Origin: Planctomycetota bacterium
Lineage (GTDB): Bacteria; Planctomycetota; Phycisphaerae; UBA1845; Fen-1342
Length of the DNA: 6,116 bases
Direction of reading: 5' to 3'
Assembly (NCBI GenBank): GCA_030616465.1
Contig: JAUWXH010000137.1
Coordinates: 1-6,116, forward strand
The notes beneath the pieces were generated by a model that ran no database searches, was not told where the DNA came from, and saw only the letters and a program-made list of their open reading frames with translations. Shown here piece after piece: positions 1 through 6,083 of the stretch. Position 1 is the stretch's first letter, and each line of letters opens with the position of its first letter. The position numbers and the translations under genes are program-made.

Positions 1-336
1 GTGGTGCAGCAGGCGGACGGCAGCACGCGCGCCGCCTACTACGTGCGGGGTCACTTCCTGCGCAGCCTCGCCGGCAGAGAACGCGAGGTGAGTGCGAGCT
101 GGTGGATCTACAGCTATCTGCATTCCATCTCGGTGCCGGTCACGTCCGCGGCCATGATCATCAGCATGCTCGTGCTGGCCCGCCCGCACATTATCGCCAC
201 CATGCGTGACGGGTTCGTCAGCGGCCGGACGTTCGTCACTGCCCTTGGCACGGTGGTTGTCCTGGCGACCGTGTTCACGGTGACCTTGTTTGCGTGGGAT
301 TTCGTCGCCCAGCTCGGCGGCGGGCCACAGCCGTGA
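1..336 (+). CDS. Membrane protein of unknown function, 3' end only
   Basis: The reading frame is open from the first base of the window and ends with TGA at 334-336, giving the last 111 residues of a protein whose start probably lies outside. The GTG at base 1 is in frame but cannot be shown to be a real start. The fragment opens with a soluble, polar stretch (residues 1-35). Two hydrophobic segments follow, at about 44-60 (rich in I, M, L, V) and 78-100 (rich in V, T, L, F), separated by a basic loop with RPH and RDG. This pattern fits the C-terminal part of a multi-pass inner-membrane protein with a very short tail (GGGPQP). I recognise no family motif and assign no function. It is followed by a 154-base spacer with repeats, so nothing ties it functionally to the helicase downstream. 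Confidence 0.65.
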   Translation: MVQQADGSTRAAYYVRGHFLRSLAGREREVSASWWIYSYLHSISVPVTSAAMIISMLVLARPHIIATMRDGFVSGRTFVTALGTVVVLATVFTVTLFAWDFVAQLGGGPQP

Positions 337-340
337 CCGT

Positions 341-370
341 AATCAGAGCCGCGACCGTGAGGGAGCGGTT
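341..370 (+). repeat. Dispersed planctomycete-type palindromic element (SRDREGA type)
   Basis: An imperfect palindrome lies just after the stop of the membrane protein gene: CCGC at 349-352 faces GCGG at 365-368 across a purine-rich loop. Read in the helicase frame it gives [10 protein letters not shown]. From memory, this string recurs in spurious N-terminal extensions of planctomycete gene models, which suggests an intergenic repeat family. Only one copy is in this window, so its repetitive nature is recalled knowledge and not shown here. Confidence 0.4.
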
Positions 371-397
371 TGTCTTGGACCGTCTGACAAGAGGCGA

Positions 398-453
398 GAA
401 GCCGCGGACTTCAGTCCGCGCGGCGCCGCGCAGGCTGAAGCCTGCGGCTCTTC
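398..453. repeat. Composite palindrome, REP-like, with three internal stems
   Basis: Three palindromes sit head to tail inside an outer stem. The outer arms are AGCCGC (400-405) and GCGGCT (444-449), extended by GA/TC-rich flanks. Inside are GGACTTCAGTCC (406-417, 5-bp arms), the perfect 14-base palindrome GCGCGGCGCCGCGC (418-431) and AGGCTGAAGCCT (432-443). Together they can fold into a cloverleaf-like multi-branched structure on either strand. The GACTTCAGTCC and AGGCTGAAGCCT modules resemble intergenic repeat modules I recall from Planctomycetota. It may also act as a 3' structure for the upstream membrane protein gene, but no T-run follows it. Confidence 0.55.
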
Positions 454-490
454 ACGCTGGGTTCTGTTAAGCGCTTTTAGGATTCCCCGA

Positions 491-2605
491 GTGATCGTCA
501 CCGACTGGTTCACGCCCGACGGCCCGCTGGCCCGGCGACGCCCTGCCTTCGAGGTCCGCCCCCAGCAGCAGGCCATGGCCGAGGCCGTCGCCGCAGCCTT
601 CGAGCAGGGGCGGCACCTGGTGGTCGAGGCCGGCACCGGCATCGGAAAAACCTTTGCCTACCTCTTGCCGGCGATTGACCAGGTGCTCCGCCGCGAAGAG
701 GCGGCGCGGGCATCCGCCCCGCGGGTCGTCGTCAGTACCCGCACCATCGCGCTGCAAGAGCAACTGATCGACAAGGACATTCCATTCTTGCAGTCGGCCC
801 TCGACGAGTCATTTAACGCCGAGCTCGTCAAGGGGCGCAACAACTACGTCTGTCTTCGGCGGCTGAAGCAGGCCAGCGAACGCCAGAACACGCTTTTCCC
901 GAACAAACCGCTCTTGCGCGTCCTGCACGCGATCGAGGACTGGGCCTACCAGACGCAGGACGGCTCGCTGAGCGACCTACCCGCTGGTGCGAGAATCCCT
1001 GCTCGCACCCACGAGGTATGGGAGAAGGTCCGCAGCGAGCACGGCAACTGCCTCGCTCGCCGCTGCCCGATGTACGGGCCGTGCTTCTACCAACGCGCCC
1101 GGCGGCGGGCCGAGGCGGCCGACATCCTCGTCGTCAACCATGCGCTACTGGTTGCCGACCTCGCGTTGCGGCGCGAGCACGCCAGCGTGTTGCCCGATTA
1201 CGACCTGGCCGTCATCGACGAGGCCCACACGCTCGAGCAGGTTGCCGTCGATCACTTCGGCACCACGGTTTCCAACAGCCAGGTGCAGTATCTGCTCGCC
1301 GGTCTGTTCAACGAGCGGACGGGCAGGGGGTTCCTGGCGGCAGTCGGCGTCAACGAACACCGGCAGGCCGTCATCCGCGCCCAGTCCGCGGCGACCGAAT
1401 TCTTCAACGCGCTGCACAACTGGCAGCGGGAGCGTGGGCGGAGCAACGGCCGCGTGGTCGTGCAAAACCCGGTCGAGAACCCGCTTTCGCCGGCACTGAC
1501 CGCTCTCGCCGGCCGGCTCGCGCCGTTGAAGAAGTCGCTGCCACGTGAGGACGACCAGTATGAGCTGGGTGCGTCGATCGACCGAGCGGGTGTGATCGCC
1601 GCCAGCCTGCAACAACTGCTGGCGCAGGAATATGACGAGCACGTCTACTGGATTGACATTGAGGCAGGCCGTACGCGGCGGACCCGTTCGGCACGCTCCG
1701 GGCCGGTTTCGCTGTGCGCGGCGCCGTTGGACGTCGGCCCGGCACTGCGCGAGCTGCTCTTCGACCGCGTCCAGAGCGCGGTGCTCACCGGCGCGACACT
1801 GGCCACGGCCGCCCGAAGCCTCCCGTCCCAGCCTCAGGCGCACGGCCTGCCGAGTGCGTCCGGCCACAGCGAGTTTGCGTATTTGCTCGACCGGCTGGGA
1901 CTCTCTGGCGGCGACTCCGATGGCAGCGGTCCGCAACGGGTTGATAGCGTGCGGCTCGGCTCCCCGTTCGATTTCGAGCGGCAGGTGACCCTGCACGTCG
2001 AGGCGGGCATGCCCGAGCCGTCCACAGGTGGCCGCTTCGTAGAGGCCGCCGCGCGTGCCGTGGTTTACTACTTGCGCAAGAGCGCGGGGCGCGCGTTCGT
2101 GCTGTTCACCAGCTACGAGATGCTCCGGCAGGTGGCGGCGACGGCCCGCGAAGACCTGTCCGCGGACGGCTACACCATCCTGGCGCAGGGAGAGGGCCTG
2201 CCGCGGTCGCAGATGCTGGCCAAGTTCAAGGAGCTGGGCACCGACTCCAGTGTCGGCCCGGCCGCGATCTTCGGCACCGACAGCTTCTGGCAGGGGGTTG
2301 ACGTGGTGGGCGAGGCGTTGTCGAACGTGACGATCGTGAAGCTCCCGTTCGCCGTCCCCGATCGGCCGACAGTCGAAGCGCGGATCGACCTGATCCGTCG
2401 TCGCGGCGGGAACCCGTTCAACGACTATCAGTTACCCGAGGCTGTCCTCAGGTTCCGCCAGGGTTTCGGTCGGCTGATCCGCAGCAAGACCGACCGCGGC
2501 ATCGTCGTGGTCCTCGACCCGCGCGTGGTCCGCAAACCCTACGGCCGCCGTTTCCTCGACAGCCTGCCACCCTGCCGCGTGGAGATCTCGGAGCAGCCGT
2601 GGTAA
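491..2605 (+). CDS. dinG: DinG/XPD-family ATP-dependent DNA helicase with iron-sulfur cluster
   Basis: This is a 704-residue superfamily 2 helicase of the XPD/DinG/YoaA group, which moves 5'-3' on single-stranded DNA and resolves repair or replication intermediates in the cytoplasm. Visible motifs in order: Walker A AGTGIGKT (47-54); four cysteines placed like the XPD iron-sulfur ligands, C121, C187, C192 and C198; the NHALL motif (216-220); the DEAH box (243-246); LTGATL (432-437); [15 protein letters not shown] (594-608); and the arginine-finger motif QGFGRLIRS (657-665). No exonuclease domain is fused at the N-terminus, unlike DinG of many Firmicutes. I chose GTG 491 because AGGA (479-482) precedes it by 8 bases and the protein then begins [12 protein letters not shown], close to the usual family start. 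The in-frame TTG at 290 would overlap the upstream gene and translate the repeats. A Ser/Gly/Asp-rich linker at about 440-485 looks flexible. The family call is firm; the exact paralogue (DinG or YoaA-like) is not. Confidence 0.93.
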   Translation: MIVTDWFTPDGPLARRRPAFEVRPQQQAMAEAVAAAFEQGRHLVVEAGTGIGKTFAYLLPAIDQVLRREEAARASAPRVVVSTRTIALQEQLIDKDIPFLQSALDESFNAELVKGRNNYVCLRRLKQASERQNTLFPNKPLLRVLHAIEDWAYQTQDGSLSDLPAGARIPARTHEVWEKVRSEHGNCLARRCPMYGPCFYQRARRRAEAADILVVNHALLVADLALRREHASVLPDYDLAVIDEAHTLEQVAVDHFGTTVSNSQVQYLLAGLFNERTGRGFLAAVGVNEHRQAVIRAQSAATEFFNALHNWQRERGRSNGRVVVQNPVENPLSPALTALAGRLAPLKKSLPREDDQYELGASIDRAGVIAASLQQLLAQEYDEHVYWIDIEAGRTRRTRSARSGPVSLCAAPLDVGPALRELLFDRVQSAVLTGATLATAARSLPSQPQAHGLPSASGHSEFAYLLDRLGLSGGDSDGSGPQRVDSVRLGSPFDFERQVTLHVEAGMPEPSTGGRFVEAAARAVVYYLRKSAGRAFVLFTSYEMLRQVAATAREDLSADGYTILAQGEGLPRSQMLAKFKELGTDSSVGPAAIFGTDSFWQGVDVVGEALSNVTIVKLPFAVPDRPTVEARIDLIRRRGGNPFNDYQLPEAVLRFRQGFGRLIRSKTDRGIVVVLDPRVVRKPYGRRFLDSLPPCRVEISEQPW

Positions 2606-2618
2606 GTGCGCAGAGCGC

Positions 2619-2647
2619 TTGACGAGTAGCCCCAGTAGGGCAACGAT
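2619..2647 (+). promoter_or_regulatory. Possible promoter of the ATPase/Toprim operon
   Basis: In the 86-base gap between the helicase and the ATPase gene, TTGACG (2619-2624, five of six consensus bases) is followed after 17 bases by AACGAT (2642-2647, three of six). The -10 element is weak. A small imperfect hairpin (AAG-GCGC / GCGC-TT, 2604-2620) overlaps the helicase stop and could weakly separate the two units. The pair may equally be read through from the helicase gene. Confidence 0.25.
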
Positions 2648-2691
2648 GGGGCCAGCGAAGTCTCGTTATCTCTTTCAGCCGGAGTCCGGTT

Positions 2692-3648
2692 GTGCTTGAG
2701 CGCGTAAAGATCCAGAACTTCCGATGCCTGCGGCGAGTCGAGGTCCCACTTCGGCCGCTGACCGTTCTGATCGGGCCGAACGACTCAGGCAAGTCTGCAT
2801 TCCTTGCGGCTCTCGAGGTACTCGGGCGGAGGAGGGGGGCCGAGCGCGAAGACCACTGGCGGTTGGACGGGAAGATCCGGTTGAGGATCGTTGCCGGGTG
2901 TGGCGGCGGGCGTGCTTCGTTCACCGTCCCGCCAGGGAGATACGATTGGGAGCCTGTAAGCCTAAGGGATAGAGATCCCGCGCGCCCAATGGGCTTCTTC
3001 TTGCCACCGTCGGATGGGGTGCCGATGACTTGCCAGGGGTATTCCGACGAGGGTGCGCCACCCGAACTGGGTTCGACTGGCGATATGATCCCAGCCCTGT
3101 TGGATCACTTGCTCAGGCGTGACCGGGAGCGTTTCTTCGCCTTCGTCGATGCGATGAAGGAGCGGATCCCGGGTTTGGAGGACGTGCACGTAGCCACGCC
3201 CTCGGCGCAGCAACGCCGGATCGATCTGAAAATCGACAATGGCCTCGTGATCCAGGCGGACCACGCTTCGGTGGGTGTCCGCCTGATGCTCTTCTTCGTG
3301 GCGCTGACATATCATCCTTCGCCCCCCAAGATCATTCTGTTGGAGGAGCCGGAGAATGGCGTTCATCCGCGCCGCTTGGCGGACGTGATGAAGCTACTTC
3401 GCGACATTACGAAGGGCGTGCATTGCGGGCACCCCGCGCAGGTGATCCTCACGACGCATTCGCCGTATTTGCTGGACCACGTCGATCTGGACCAGGACCA
3501 GGTCCTCGTCTTCCGGCGTGAGCAGGACGGCTCGCGCACGGCTGAGCCGGTTGACAAGGAGCGCCTGAAGACCTTCCTGGATGAGTTCATGCTGGGTGAG
3601 GTCTGGTTCAACCAGGAGGAAGACGGTCTCGTGGGGCGCGAGAAATGA
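2692..3648 (+). CDS. OLD/RecF-like AAA ATPase (AAA_21 type), probable defence-system ATPase
   Basis: This 318-residue ABC-type ATPase belongs to the OLD/RecF/SMC-like group. The N-terminal strand LERVKIQNFRCLRRVEVPL followed by Walker A GPNDSGKS (28-35) is the classic RecF/OLD opening. A degenerate signature loop ASVGVR lies at 192-197, Walker B IILLEEPENGVHP (214-226) carries the catalytic glutamates, and TTHSPYLLD (254-262) is the switch histidine region. The middle (about 45-185) is a lineage-specific insertion with no motif I recognise. There is no C-terminal Toprim domain, so this is not a single-chain OLD or GajA nuclease; the tail LGEVWFNQEEDG is like that of AAA_21 proteins with a separate partner. 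The GTG start follows GGAG (2681-2684) by 7 bases. The stop overlaps the next ATG in ATGA, implying translational coupling. By analogy with AriA of PARIS, it would sense or scaffold and hold its partner; that role is inference. Confidence 0.85.
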   Translation: MLERVKIQNFRCLRRVEVPLRPLTVLIGPNDSGKSAFLAALEVLGRRRGAEREDHWRLDGKIRLRIVAGCGGGRASFTVPPGRYDWEPVSLRDRDPARPMGFFLPPSDGVPMTCQGYSDEGAPPELGSTGDMIPALLDHLLRRDRERFFAFVDAMKERIPGLEDVHVATPSAQQRRIDLKIDNGLVIQADHASVGVRLMLFFVALTYHPSPPKIILLEEPENGVHPRRLADVMKLLRDITKGVHCGHPAQVILTTHSPYLLDHVDLDQDQVLVFRREQDGSRTAEPVDKERLKTFLDEFMLGEVWFNQEEDGLVGREK

Positions 3649-4295
3649 TCTGTCTTTTCTTTGTGGGGGACGGTCCCCGAGACGAAGCCACGGTTCCCCC
3701 TCTGGTCAGGACGATCCTCCAGATCGATTTCAGCACGCTGTTCCAGCCTTGGGCACGGTTGCACGTAGCCGAGCGCAGAGGGCGGCCCGGCCGCCGTCTG
3801 CGGGGCTACGGCAGGAAGCTGCTCTATGCGATCAGGGCTGCGCGGGTGGCTCAAGCCGATGGGCTGGTCGCCACGGTGGACCGGGACAAAGCACCTGCCG
3901 GTCGCCTTCGGCGTCTTCGGGAGGCGCGGGCGGCTGATCGGCAGCAAGCGCCGAGTCTGCCGACTGCCTTGGCAGAGGCGAAGCCACACGCTGAGGCGTG
4001 GCTTCTGGATGATCCGCTAGCGGTGCGAGAGGCGCTGGGACTGCCGGCGAACGCCCAGATCCCTTCGGTGCGTCAGTCCAGATACCCCAAGCACACGCTG
4101 CACGAGCTTTGGGAACGAAGCCCACGGAAGCGCGCCCATCCCGACCAACGGGAAATCGACGTTCTCGGGGATATTGCGAGACGCCTGGACGAGGCACACT
4201 GCCGCCGCGCCAGGCACACTGGCTTTCAAGGCTTCGCGCGAGACGTTCGACGCGAGCTGGGTGATCTGATTCGACGGGAGGCCGGCGTGGACTGA
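3645..4295 (+). CDS. Putative Toprim-like partner of the ATPase (DUF4276/DUF4435-like)
   Basis: A 216-residue protein with an ATG inside the ATGA overlap with the ATPase gene, so it is almost certainly made together with it. It opens with a hydrophobic strand and a glycine/acid loop, ICLFFVGDGPRDEATVPPL (D9, D13, E14), as in the first motif of Toprim folds. A second strand ends in VATVDRDKA, with D79 and D81 forming a DxD pair, as in the second Toprim motif. Downstream come EAWLLDDP (E117-P124), YPKHTL (147-152) and a C-terminal helix-rich tail with TGFQGFARDV. The E-x-W-L-L-x-D signature is what I recall from DUF4276 proteins, which often sit beside AAA_21 ATPases. The expected activity is metal-dependent cleavage of nucleic acid (AriB of PARIS is such a Toprim nuclease), but this is inference. 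The first acidic residue of the active site is ambiguous among D9, D13 and E14. No obvious Shine-Dalgarno sequence precedes the ATG. Confidence 0.72.
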   Translation: MICLFFVGDGPRDEATVPPLVRTILQIDFSTLFQPWARLHVAERRGRPGRRLRGYGRKLLYAIRAARVAQADGLVATVDRDKAPAGRLRRLREARAADRQQAPSLPTALAEAKPHAEAWLLDDPLAVREALGLPANAQIPSVRQSRYPKHTLHELWERSPRKRAHPDQREIDVLGDIARRLDEAHCRRARHTGFQGFARDVRRELGDLIRREAGVD

Positions 4296-4307
4296 GACCA
4301 GCACCGA

Positions 4308-4337
4308 TTCCGATCAGGCAGCCACCACCGGTATAAT
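4308..4337 (+). promoter_or_regulatory. Promoter of the MNT gene, near-leaderless
   Basis: A perfect TATAAT (4332-4337) stands 16 bases before the ATG at 4354. A weak -35 match, TTCCGA (4308-4313), precedes it by 18 bases. A start about seven bases past the -10 would leave a leader of roughly ten bases with no visible ribosome site, so translation would be leaderless or nearly so. This separates the MNT gene from the ATPase/Toprim operon. Confidence 0.5.
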
Positions 4338-4353
4338 CAAACGTATCAGTGCC

Positions 4354-4620
4354 ATGGCCCAAAACCCAGCCGACAGTCCCGTTCTGGTGGAAGTCATCCG
4401 CCGGATCGTGGCAGCGACTGATCCGGATCGGATTGTTCTCTTCGGTTCGCGTGCGCGCGGCGATGCGCGGGGCCAGAGCGATTACGACTTGCTGGTGATT
4501 AAATCGACGGACGCACGCACCTTGCCGCTGGAGCAAGCCGCCTATCGGGCGATGTTCGGAGTCCTGGCGTCCGTCGATCGGCGGATGCGGCGGCGTTGGG
4601 CCTCAACGGGCGGCTTGTGA
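4354..4620 (+). pseudogene. MNT-domain nucleotidyltransferase, C-terminally truncated (MntA-type antitoxin remnant)
   Basis: An 88-residue protein of the minimal nucleotidyltransferase family. The strand-loop RIVLFGSRARGDARG (GS at 31-32) and the DxD of SDYDLLVI (D43, D45) form the nucleotide and metal site. A third aspartate, D75 in ASVD, is in the expected place. Intact MNT proteins run on after it with a hydrophobic strand and a helical tail, to about 100-115 residues. Here an arginine-rich string (RRMRRRW, 76-82) and a stop follow instead, so the last strand and tail are missing. In the HepT/MNT toxin-antitoxin type, MntA AMPylates or otherwise blocks the HepT RNase. No HepT gene is on either side: menG follows directly and its end overlaps this gene by 18 bases. 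The likeliest history is a deletion that removed the tail and hepT. It could still fold or bind nucleotide, so pseudogene status is inferred. Confidence 0.75.
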
Positions 4621-5397
4621 GGTCGCCGCCCCCGGCTTCTGGCCACGGTACAGGACCACGCCGCCGAAGTTCATGCCTTCCACACTGACGCTGGCAAACC
4701 CGGCCTGCTCCAGCCGATGCGCGAGCACCCCGCGCGCTTCGAACGTCTGGATCGATCTGGGCAGGTAATGGTAGGCCCCGCTCCGGTCGCCGCTGATCAG
4801 CGTTGCCAAACGCGGCAGCACACGCTCGCAGTAGAAACGGTAGCCCCAGCGCAGGAGACGGTTTTCCGGCAGCGCGAACTCCAGGATCACTACGCGACCC
4901 CCCGGCCGCGTGACGCGGTACATCTCACACAGCCCCGCCTGCAGATCCTGAAAGTTGCGAACGCCGAATACACAACTGATCACGTGTACCGATTCGTCGG
5001 CCAGCGGCAGCCGCAGGGCGTCGCCCCGAATCAGCCACATCTCGTCCCCCAGCCCATCGTAGACACCGCGTGCCAGCATCTTGGCGGCAAAATCCACGCC
5101 GATGATCAGCCTGGGACGTGGGCTGGCGGCGGCGAAGGCGCGCAGCATGTCGCCCGTCCCGCAACACACGTCCAGCACCACGTCGGTCGGGCCCACTTCG
5201 GCCGCGGCGACGGCTCTTCTTCGCCAAACGGCGTCGCGACCGAGACTGGCGACGGTGTTGACCCGTTCGTACGTGGAGGCGATCGCGTCAAACATGGCTT
5301 CGACCCGGGCCGCTTTGTCTGCACGGGCATGCGGCGCGCGGAGCGCCTCGCGGTCCCAGGTGGGCGGTCGTGACGGCGATGTGCGGTTTTCGGTCAT
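4603..5397 (-). CDS. menG: Demethylmenaquinone methyltransferase (MenG/UbiE)
   Basis: A class I SAM-dependent methyltransferase that adds the last C-methyl group in menaquinone synthesis, at the membrane surface. From the ATG at 5397 it has 264 residues, near the family's usual 230-260. Family marks in order: FDAIASTYERVN (36-47) and the W at 58; SAM motif I DVCCGTGDM (76-84); IIGVDFA (98-104), whose D binds the ribose; GDALRLPL with CVFGVRNF (142-149); EMYRVTRPGGRVVILEF (158-174), the second UbiE signature; YLPRSIQTF (211-219); and the closing GVVLYRGQKP (246-255). The histidine of the first PROSITE-type UbiE signature is replaced by aspartate (D55). A GTG at 5445 would add 16 residues (PERTPIGGRALALVP). 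Neither start has a clear ribosome site, so I favour the ATG. The ubiquinone branch (UbiE) cannot be excluded from sequence, but menaquinone is the expected quinone in this phylum. Confidence 0.92.
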   Translation of the reverse strand: MTENRTSPSRPPTWDREALRAPHARADKAARVEAMFDAIASTYERVNTVASLGRDAVWRRRAVAAAEVGPTDVVLDVCCGTGDMLRAFAAASPRPRLIIGVDFAAKMLARGVYDGLGDEMWLIRGDALRLPLADESVHVISCVFGVRNFQDLQAGLCEMYRVTRPGGRVVILEFALPENRLLRWGYRFYCERVLPRLATLISGDRSGAYHYLPRSIQTFEARGVLAHRLEQAGFASVSVEGMNFGGVVLYRGQKPGAATSQAAR

Positions 5398-5591
5398 GGG
5401 CACGAGCGCTAGCGCACGGCCGCCGATCGGCGTCCGTTCCGGCACCTGTTTTGGGCGAACCGCCTCGAAAAAGCAAGTCGATTGTGCCCCTGGCCGCCTT
5501 GAGCGCGGTCAGGAGTCAGCAGCCCGGCGGGCCGAGTGCACCATGAACGGGGCTTCTGCTCGGTGGGGCCGTGGCGCCATACGCCCGGCGG
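5398..5591. other. Upstream region of menG, no clear gene or signal
   Basis: This stretch lies between the menG start and the terminator-like hairpin. It contains only arginine-rich frames without family motifs and small GC-rich inverted repeats such as GCCC/GGGC near 5522-5533. I see no convincing -35/-10 pair for menG. An isolated CACAAT on the minus strand (5481-5486) lacks a properly spaced -35. Confidence 0.5.
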
Positions 5592-5636
5592 AAAAGCTAA
5601 CGGGCGCCCGCGGCATGAACCTGCCGGGACGCCCGT
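5592..5636 (-). terminator. Intrinsic terminator-like hairpin with T-rich tail
   Basis: On the minus strand ACGGGCG (5636-5630) pairs with CGCCCGT (5606-5600). Inside, CCC pairs with GGG across small bulges and GGCA pairs with TGCC around a six-base loop. TAGCTTTT follows immediately (5599-5592). The opposite strand has only TCGCTTTGG after the stem, so minus-strand termination is the better reading. It would end the transcript starting near 5851 and isolate it from menG. Confidence 0.55.
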
Positions 5637-5672
5637 CGCTTTGGATCGGAACAACCTCCGCCTTTGCCGGTG

Positions 5673-5851
5673 AGAGAAGTTTGCTAGAACCCATTTCGGC
5701 AGGGGGGTGGCCGCCGTCTGCCCCGACCCAACGCTCACAGGCGCCTCCGCCGGGGTGAAGAATCGCTCGGCCTCCCAGGGTTCAGCTTACCGGTTCATGC
5801 AAACGGGTTCTCCCTTGTCGTACAACGCAGGGGCTGATCCAAATCCTCTCT
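5673..5851 (-). ncRNA. Candidate structured small RNA, rod-shaped with complementary ends
   Basis: The predicted transcript, read on the minus strand from 5851, folds end to end. Its first twelve bases AGAGAGGATTTG pair with CAAACTTCTCT (5683-5673), leaving one bulged A. Further in, AGAACCC (5811-5805) pairs perfectly with GGGTTCT (5692-5686). CGGTA (5792-5788) pairs with TGCCG (5701-5697). GGGAGGCCG (5776-5768) pairs with CGGCCACCC (5713-5705) with one A-A mismatch, and CCCCG (5755-5751) pairs with CGGGG (5725-5721). A side hairpin TTGT-ACAA (5825-5815) and a bubble of about 12 by 7 bases complete the rod. The pairs nest in order, and the promoter places the start on the first paired base. 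Length (about 179 nt), closed ends and a bubble are reminiscent of 6S RNA, but the bubble is close to the apex and I cannot match conserved 6S bases. An unprocessed transcript would run to about 5592. It matches no tRNA, tmRNA, SRP or riboswitch signature that I know. Confidence 0.45.
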
Positions 5852-5857
5852 GCTTCC

Positions 5858-5886
5858 AGTATAGCTTCTCATCGGCGGAGTTTCAG
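5858..5886 (-). promoter_or_regulatory. Sigma-70-type promoter of the candidate small RNA
   Basis: On the minus strand CTGAAA (5886-5881, four of six consensus bases) and TATACT (5863-5858, five of six) are separated by exactly 17 bases. The expected start, about seven bases downstream, is near 5851, the first base of the outermost stem of the candidate RNA. No protein start with a ribosome site follows at a sensible distance, which favours an RNA product. Confidence 0.55.
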
Positions 5887-6006
5887 CGTGGAAGTGAGAA
5901 CTTTGCCGGTTTCACGAAGATCACGGGAGGGCCGCAAAAAACCAGATTTCGCTTGACAAAACGCCTTGGCACGTACCTTGCCTCGCGCCGGACCGCCCGC
6001 AATGCA

Positions 6007-6043
6007 GCAGGCCCACCCGCCGCACTGCTGCGGGTGGGCCTGC
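6007..6043 (-). terminator. Strong 14-bp hairpin downstream of the right-edge gene
   Basis: GCAGGCCCACCCGC (6007-6020) and GCGGGTGGGCCTGC (6030-6043) are perfect inverted repeats around a nine-base loop. The hairpin starts about 40 bases after the stop of the minus-strand partial gene and is the likely end of its transcript. Neither side has a T-run, so termination would depend on the stem alone or on Rho; it may also protect the mRNA 3' end. Confidence 0.55.
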
Positions 6044-6083
6044 GCTGTGTTGGCCGCTAAGCGTCTGCTTCCGCGGACTGGGC

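Noticed and set aside
1145..1996. Long antisense frame (283 residues) opposite the helicase gene
   Set aside because: A mirror of GC-rich codon use in a well-supported helicase; the translation has no fold-like pattern or motif.
2629..2653. GCCCC / GGGGC inverted repeat before the ATPase gene as an operator or terminator
   Set aside because: Only five paired bases with a long loop and no T-run; common by chance at this GC content.
3363..3989. Antisense frame of 208 residues across the ATPase/Toprim junction
   Set aside because: It spans two well-supported overlapping genes and has low-complexity Ser/Arg/Pro composition without motifs.
4717..5373. Plus-strand frame of 218 residues opposite menG
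   Set aside because: Shadow of menG; rich in Gln, His, Arg and Gly with no recognisable domain.
5409..5738. Open frame of 109 residues on the minus strand upstream of menG
   Set aside because: Arginine-rich with no recognisable domain. It begins inside the structured RNA, crosses the terminator hairpin and overlaps the alternative menG start.
5673..5851. Assignment of the structured region to SRP RNA, tmRNA, RNase P RNA or a known riboswitch
   Set aside because: The GGAAG-type helix 8 motif of SRP RNA, the tRNA-like ends of tmRNA, the RNase P core and the cobalamin, SAM, c-di-GMP and FMN signature strings are all absent. 6S RNA remains possible only by shape.
5662..5910. Ten-base direct repeat CTTTGCCGGT at 5662-5671 and 5901-5910 as possible attachment sites or target duplications
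   Set aside because: Short, and it brackets no transposase or integrase gene; coincidence is not excluded.
5953..5979. Consensus TTGACA on the plus strand as a possible promoter
   Set aside because: The only -10-like hexamer nearby (TACCTT) is 15 bases away and matches three of six positions, and the only supported gene downstream is on the other strand.
5707..6060. Open frame of 117 residues on the plus strand in the intergenic region
   Set aside because: No family motif and no ribosome site. It runs antisense through the candidate RNA and its promoter and ends by translating the 14-bp hairpin.
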